64,000 bases of DNA from Paraphysoderma sedebokerense (taxonomy: Eukaryota; Blastocladiomycota; Physodermatomycetes; Physodermatales; Physodermataceae): assembly GCA_025602915.1 (NCBI GenBank), contig JAHLJZ010000027.1, forward strand, positions 62,001 through 126,000, written 5' to 3'. Of the stretch, positions 61,269 to 64,000 are shown piece by piece; positions within the stretch are counted from its first letter, which is position 1; each line of letters starts with the position of its first letter. Under the pieces are notes generated by a model that was not told the DNA's origin, searched no databases, and worked only from the letters and a program-made list of their open reading frames with translations. A program made the translations under genes and the position numbers.

Positions 61269-63853
61269 TTACAATACATCAGTTATGCTTAAACCTCCAT
61301 TCGTTCCTCGACCGTCGTCTTCAGCCGATTCTTCGTCTGATATATCCCCTCCGATATCATCGCAATGACCGTCTTTCTGCCACTTCAACTGACCCAATTC
61401 ATCCACATCCAATATCCGAAAAGTAATTCTAACTTTCGCTCCTATTCCTTTGACTTCTACTAACCGTGCTACGCCAATGTCCACTAATCCCCGTACGATG
61501 CGAACACAAATTGACTGGTAGATCGGCTTCAATTTGTTGATTTTCTCCTTCTCCTTCTTCTTCTTACGCTCCAGCTCTTCATCTGTCTCCGACAGACCTG
61601 CACTTGGAGAGAACTTAAATTCTTCACCCATAACGCCCCTGTTCTCTAAATCTTTGCACAATGAAGCCACCTGTTTACTGCCGGATCTCAACCAATTTAT
61701 CACCTTTGTCAACATGAAGCTCATTTCCGGATGATAAACGTTCGTCAACTCTTCGTACAACTCAAATAGACTCACTTTGCGTCGGATCTCGTTCCATGGT
61801 ATCGGTAATTCAGGAATCGGGCGCAACGGTAAATTCGCCTCAATCAGTTCACTTTGCTTTCGCATTTCCTCTTCCTCCTCTCTATCTGAATCGGCAGTGG
61901 AACACTTGCTAGAGCCACTGAATGAAGGATAAACAATAATTTTCCCTGCAGCACCAATGCTACCACCCACTGTCACCATTCCAATCATTCTCTGTAAAGC
62001 CATTCTCTCCATGATCAACAGGACTACTTCGTCTGCATATTCTTCGATGTTAAATAAACGGGTCGGTTTTTTGCTTGTCTTTCCTTTGCTTTCTTCTGTA
62101 TTGTCTTCGTTAATCTGTGACCCGACAGCAGATTGAGACTCGTCTGCCTCAAGACCATCCCAATTCTTCCACTTCTTCCGAACATCCCATAAAGCTTTGA
62201 CATTCGTCAATATTTGATTTCTGATGCTATTTACGGAATAGGTAACATTCACGGAAAAGGACTTCAATAATGACATGTGTACGTCTTTCAAATCAATAGT
62301 GTCCAGGAGAGCAGCGGGTGATGGCGGTGGCGAGAGAGGGAGTTCTGTGGGGACCGAAGGCTTGTGTTCCTGAAGTTGGTCGGAACAAATATCTGTAGTT
62401 GAAGCAGACGGCACAGTAGTATTCGAATTTTCGCCCTCTTTATCCGTCCACAATTGTTTCCATGCTTCAAGCTCTTGCTCACTATGCTTCCCCCACTCAA
62501 TTTCCTCTTCCTCTTCGCCACATAACGCTCTTTCCAAGTCATGACTCCCGTGTCCGGACGGTATGATTTCATCATTCGATGTATCCTCTACGTCAAGGTC
62601 ACTATAGTTTTTGATACTTCCAGCAGTAGCTTCTGACGGCCAGAGCGATTCTTCTTCGCTTTCACATCCCTCCACATTTTCTAAGCCGAACACATCTTTC
62701 TCCTCCTCCTTCACGAATTTAGCATCTTCAGATTGTGTTTCATTGTCAATCGTCGCTGACTCATCGCCACCATTCTTCAAATATTCGCCGACCAAATTAC
62801 CCCATACCCTTTCAATACGTTTAGTATCAGCCTTCAGTTTCTTGCTTTCAACCGTTAGTTCGCGGTGATTGGGGTATAAACGTAATCCGTTCTCTAGTGC
62901 CTGAAAGGCGGAGGAAGCATCGCTTAGACTAGAAAACGCCATTGAAAGCCGGTAAAATAATTTTGGGGGAGGTAAAACGTCTAAAGTGGCGTACAATTTC
63001 AAGAGCTAATCGAGATTTTGAAATAGATCAAGGAGTTAATAAGATTGATATTAAACTTGACTGTTGGAGAGTACGCCCCACAAGAGAGCTGAGTTATCGC
63101 ATAGAAACTCTGAAGGAATTACTTACTCTTTCGTACTCCTTAACAACATTATTATACTCTTTTAACTTTAAGAAGCACATTCCACGATTCAATAAAATTG
63201 TCGCTGAATATTCTTGGACCTGTCGCAGCAGAGCCCCAGCGACATTCACATCATCTATTGTTTGAATCGTTTCCTCCTTATTTGGGAGCTCAAAAAGGAT
63301 GGATGTAAGCGTGAAATGAATCTGATTTCAACAAAAACGAATAGTCACAAGCTACATATTAGTCCATCTTTTCCCATTTGAACACAATACATTCTGAATA
63401 AAAGCTATACCATATCATAATCCACCAATGCAGCTTCGTAATCACCACTTGTGAATTTTTCGTTTGCTCGATCCTTTCGTCGCTTCATCCTTTCAAACCT
63501 TGAATTGCAACATTCGCCGGACTATATAGAATTGTCAGCTTTTGTCAGCACCTAGGAAGCCTCGGAGAGGGGCCCGATGAAGGCAGCAACAGAACAATAC
63601 CAACATATTTGGATACTTCCAGTAACGTGATTTCACATACCGATCGAACGGCCTCTTCACTGGAGTGATCGAATGCAGAAGTGGCCTTCGGTAATTCTAC
63701 TGTCGTATCTGGTTTTACGTGATTGAACACACAACCTAGAAGTTAGCTTAGGCACCCCAAAATCAAGGCTCAATTTTCCGGAATGGATGAACAAGGATAA
63801 TAGCTACCAAACGACTGATCGTATTCTACTGAACATGTTTCCCCCACATTCAT
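61269..63853 (-). CDS. TPR-repeat protein of unknown function
   Basis: Five exons in phase: 63808-63853, 63641-63735, 63411-63521, 63127-63321, 61269-63005; 2,184 nt and 727 residues. Three TPR-like units span about residues 58-240: RANEKFTSGDYEAALVDYDM, LLNRGMCFLKLKEYNNVVKE and LFYRLSMAFSSLSDASSAFQ. An acidic, Ser-rich linker follows. The C-terminal half has a conserved-looking helical region (EEYADEVVLLIMERMALQRM, LFELYEELTNVYHPEMSFM) and ends with a probable beta-rich part (VRIVRGLVDIGVARLVEVKG). TPRs of this spacing often bind Hsp70/Hsp90 tails (family knowledge), but whether the clamp residues are present was not resolved. The family of the C-terminal region is not known to me. Confidence 0.72.
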
Positions 63854-64000
63854 ACTAGGGATAACATATTTAAGTATTCTCGGGATAGCTAAGGATTCTG
63901 TTTTTACAGGGCCATGACCCGTCGACAAATTGGTCAGACGATATTCACTTGAACGAAATTTGCAAGTCTAAGTGCATACCATCACCATAAGAGTACGTCA

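Overview
The window is a gene-dense nuclear segment of a fungus. Coding genes are cut by many short introns (mostly about 45-100 nt, GT..AG), intergenic gaps are mostly 0.2-1.2 kb, and the base composition is moderately AT-rich. Two enzymes of the fungal alpha-aminoadipate lysine pathway (homocitrate synthase and homoaconitase), a fungal-type kinesin-1 and an Atg1 kinase with the fungal Atg8-interacting motif fix the kingdom. Intron richness plus a UBE2U-like E2, a TBC1D5-type RabGAP and a GRAMD4-like protein suggest an early-diverging lineage (Mucoromycota or zoosporic fungi). That placement is inference; the species cannot be read from the sequence. No tRNA, rRNA, CRISPR array, retroelement or virus-like element was recognised.

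Layout, left to right. 0.8-5.2 kb (+): importin-5/Kap121. 5.6-9.9 kb (+): kinesin-1 heavy chain. 10.6-11.6 kb (-): unidentified 261-aa protein, reconstructed from three exons. 12.8-14.2 kb (+): a striking Tyr/Asp/Lys/Gly/His repeat protein. 15.0-20.4 kb (+): SLC12-type cation-chloride cotransporter, whose 3' end and flank are duplicated at 20.3-22.0 kb. 22.4-24.5 kb (-): homocitrate synthase. 25.5-26.5 kb (+): Spt4. 27.6-29.0 kb (-): Sar1. 29.7-34.4 kb (-): Atg1. 35.0-37.1 kb (-): UBE2U-like E2 that lacks the catalytic cysteine. 38.0-39.3 kb (-): unidentified multipass membrane protein. 39.8-45.6 kb (-): PAN2 deadenylase. 45.9-48.4 kb (-): homoaconitase. 49.0-51.6 kb (-): acetyl-CoA synthetase. 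52.2-54.8 kb (+): GRAMD4-like membrane protein. 55.9-56.9 kb (+): MDP-1 HAD phosphatase. 57.1-61.1 kb (-): TBC1D5-like RabGAP. 61.3-63.9 kb (-): TPR protein of unknown function.

Functional links: homocitrate synthase, homoaconitase and acetyl-CoA synthetase together cover the acetyl-CoA supply and early steps of lysine synthesis. Sar1, Atg1 and TBC1D5 all act in membrane traffic and autophagy. These links may be chance; only ACS and LYS4 are adjacent and on one strand. The most unusual items are the YGYDSKD repeat protein, the cysteine-less E2 and the duplicated 3' end of the SLC12 gene.

Gene models were made by hand from reading frame, splice motifs and remembered family alignments. Exon edges quoted exactly were checked for phase; those not quoted are approximate.
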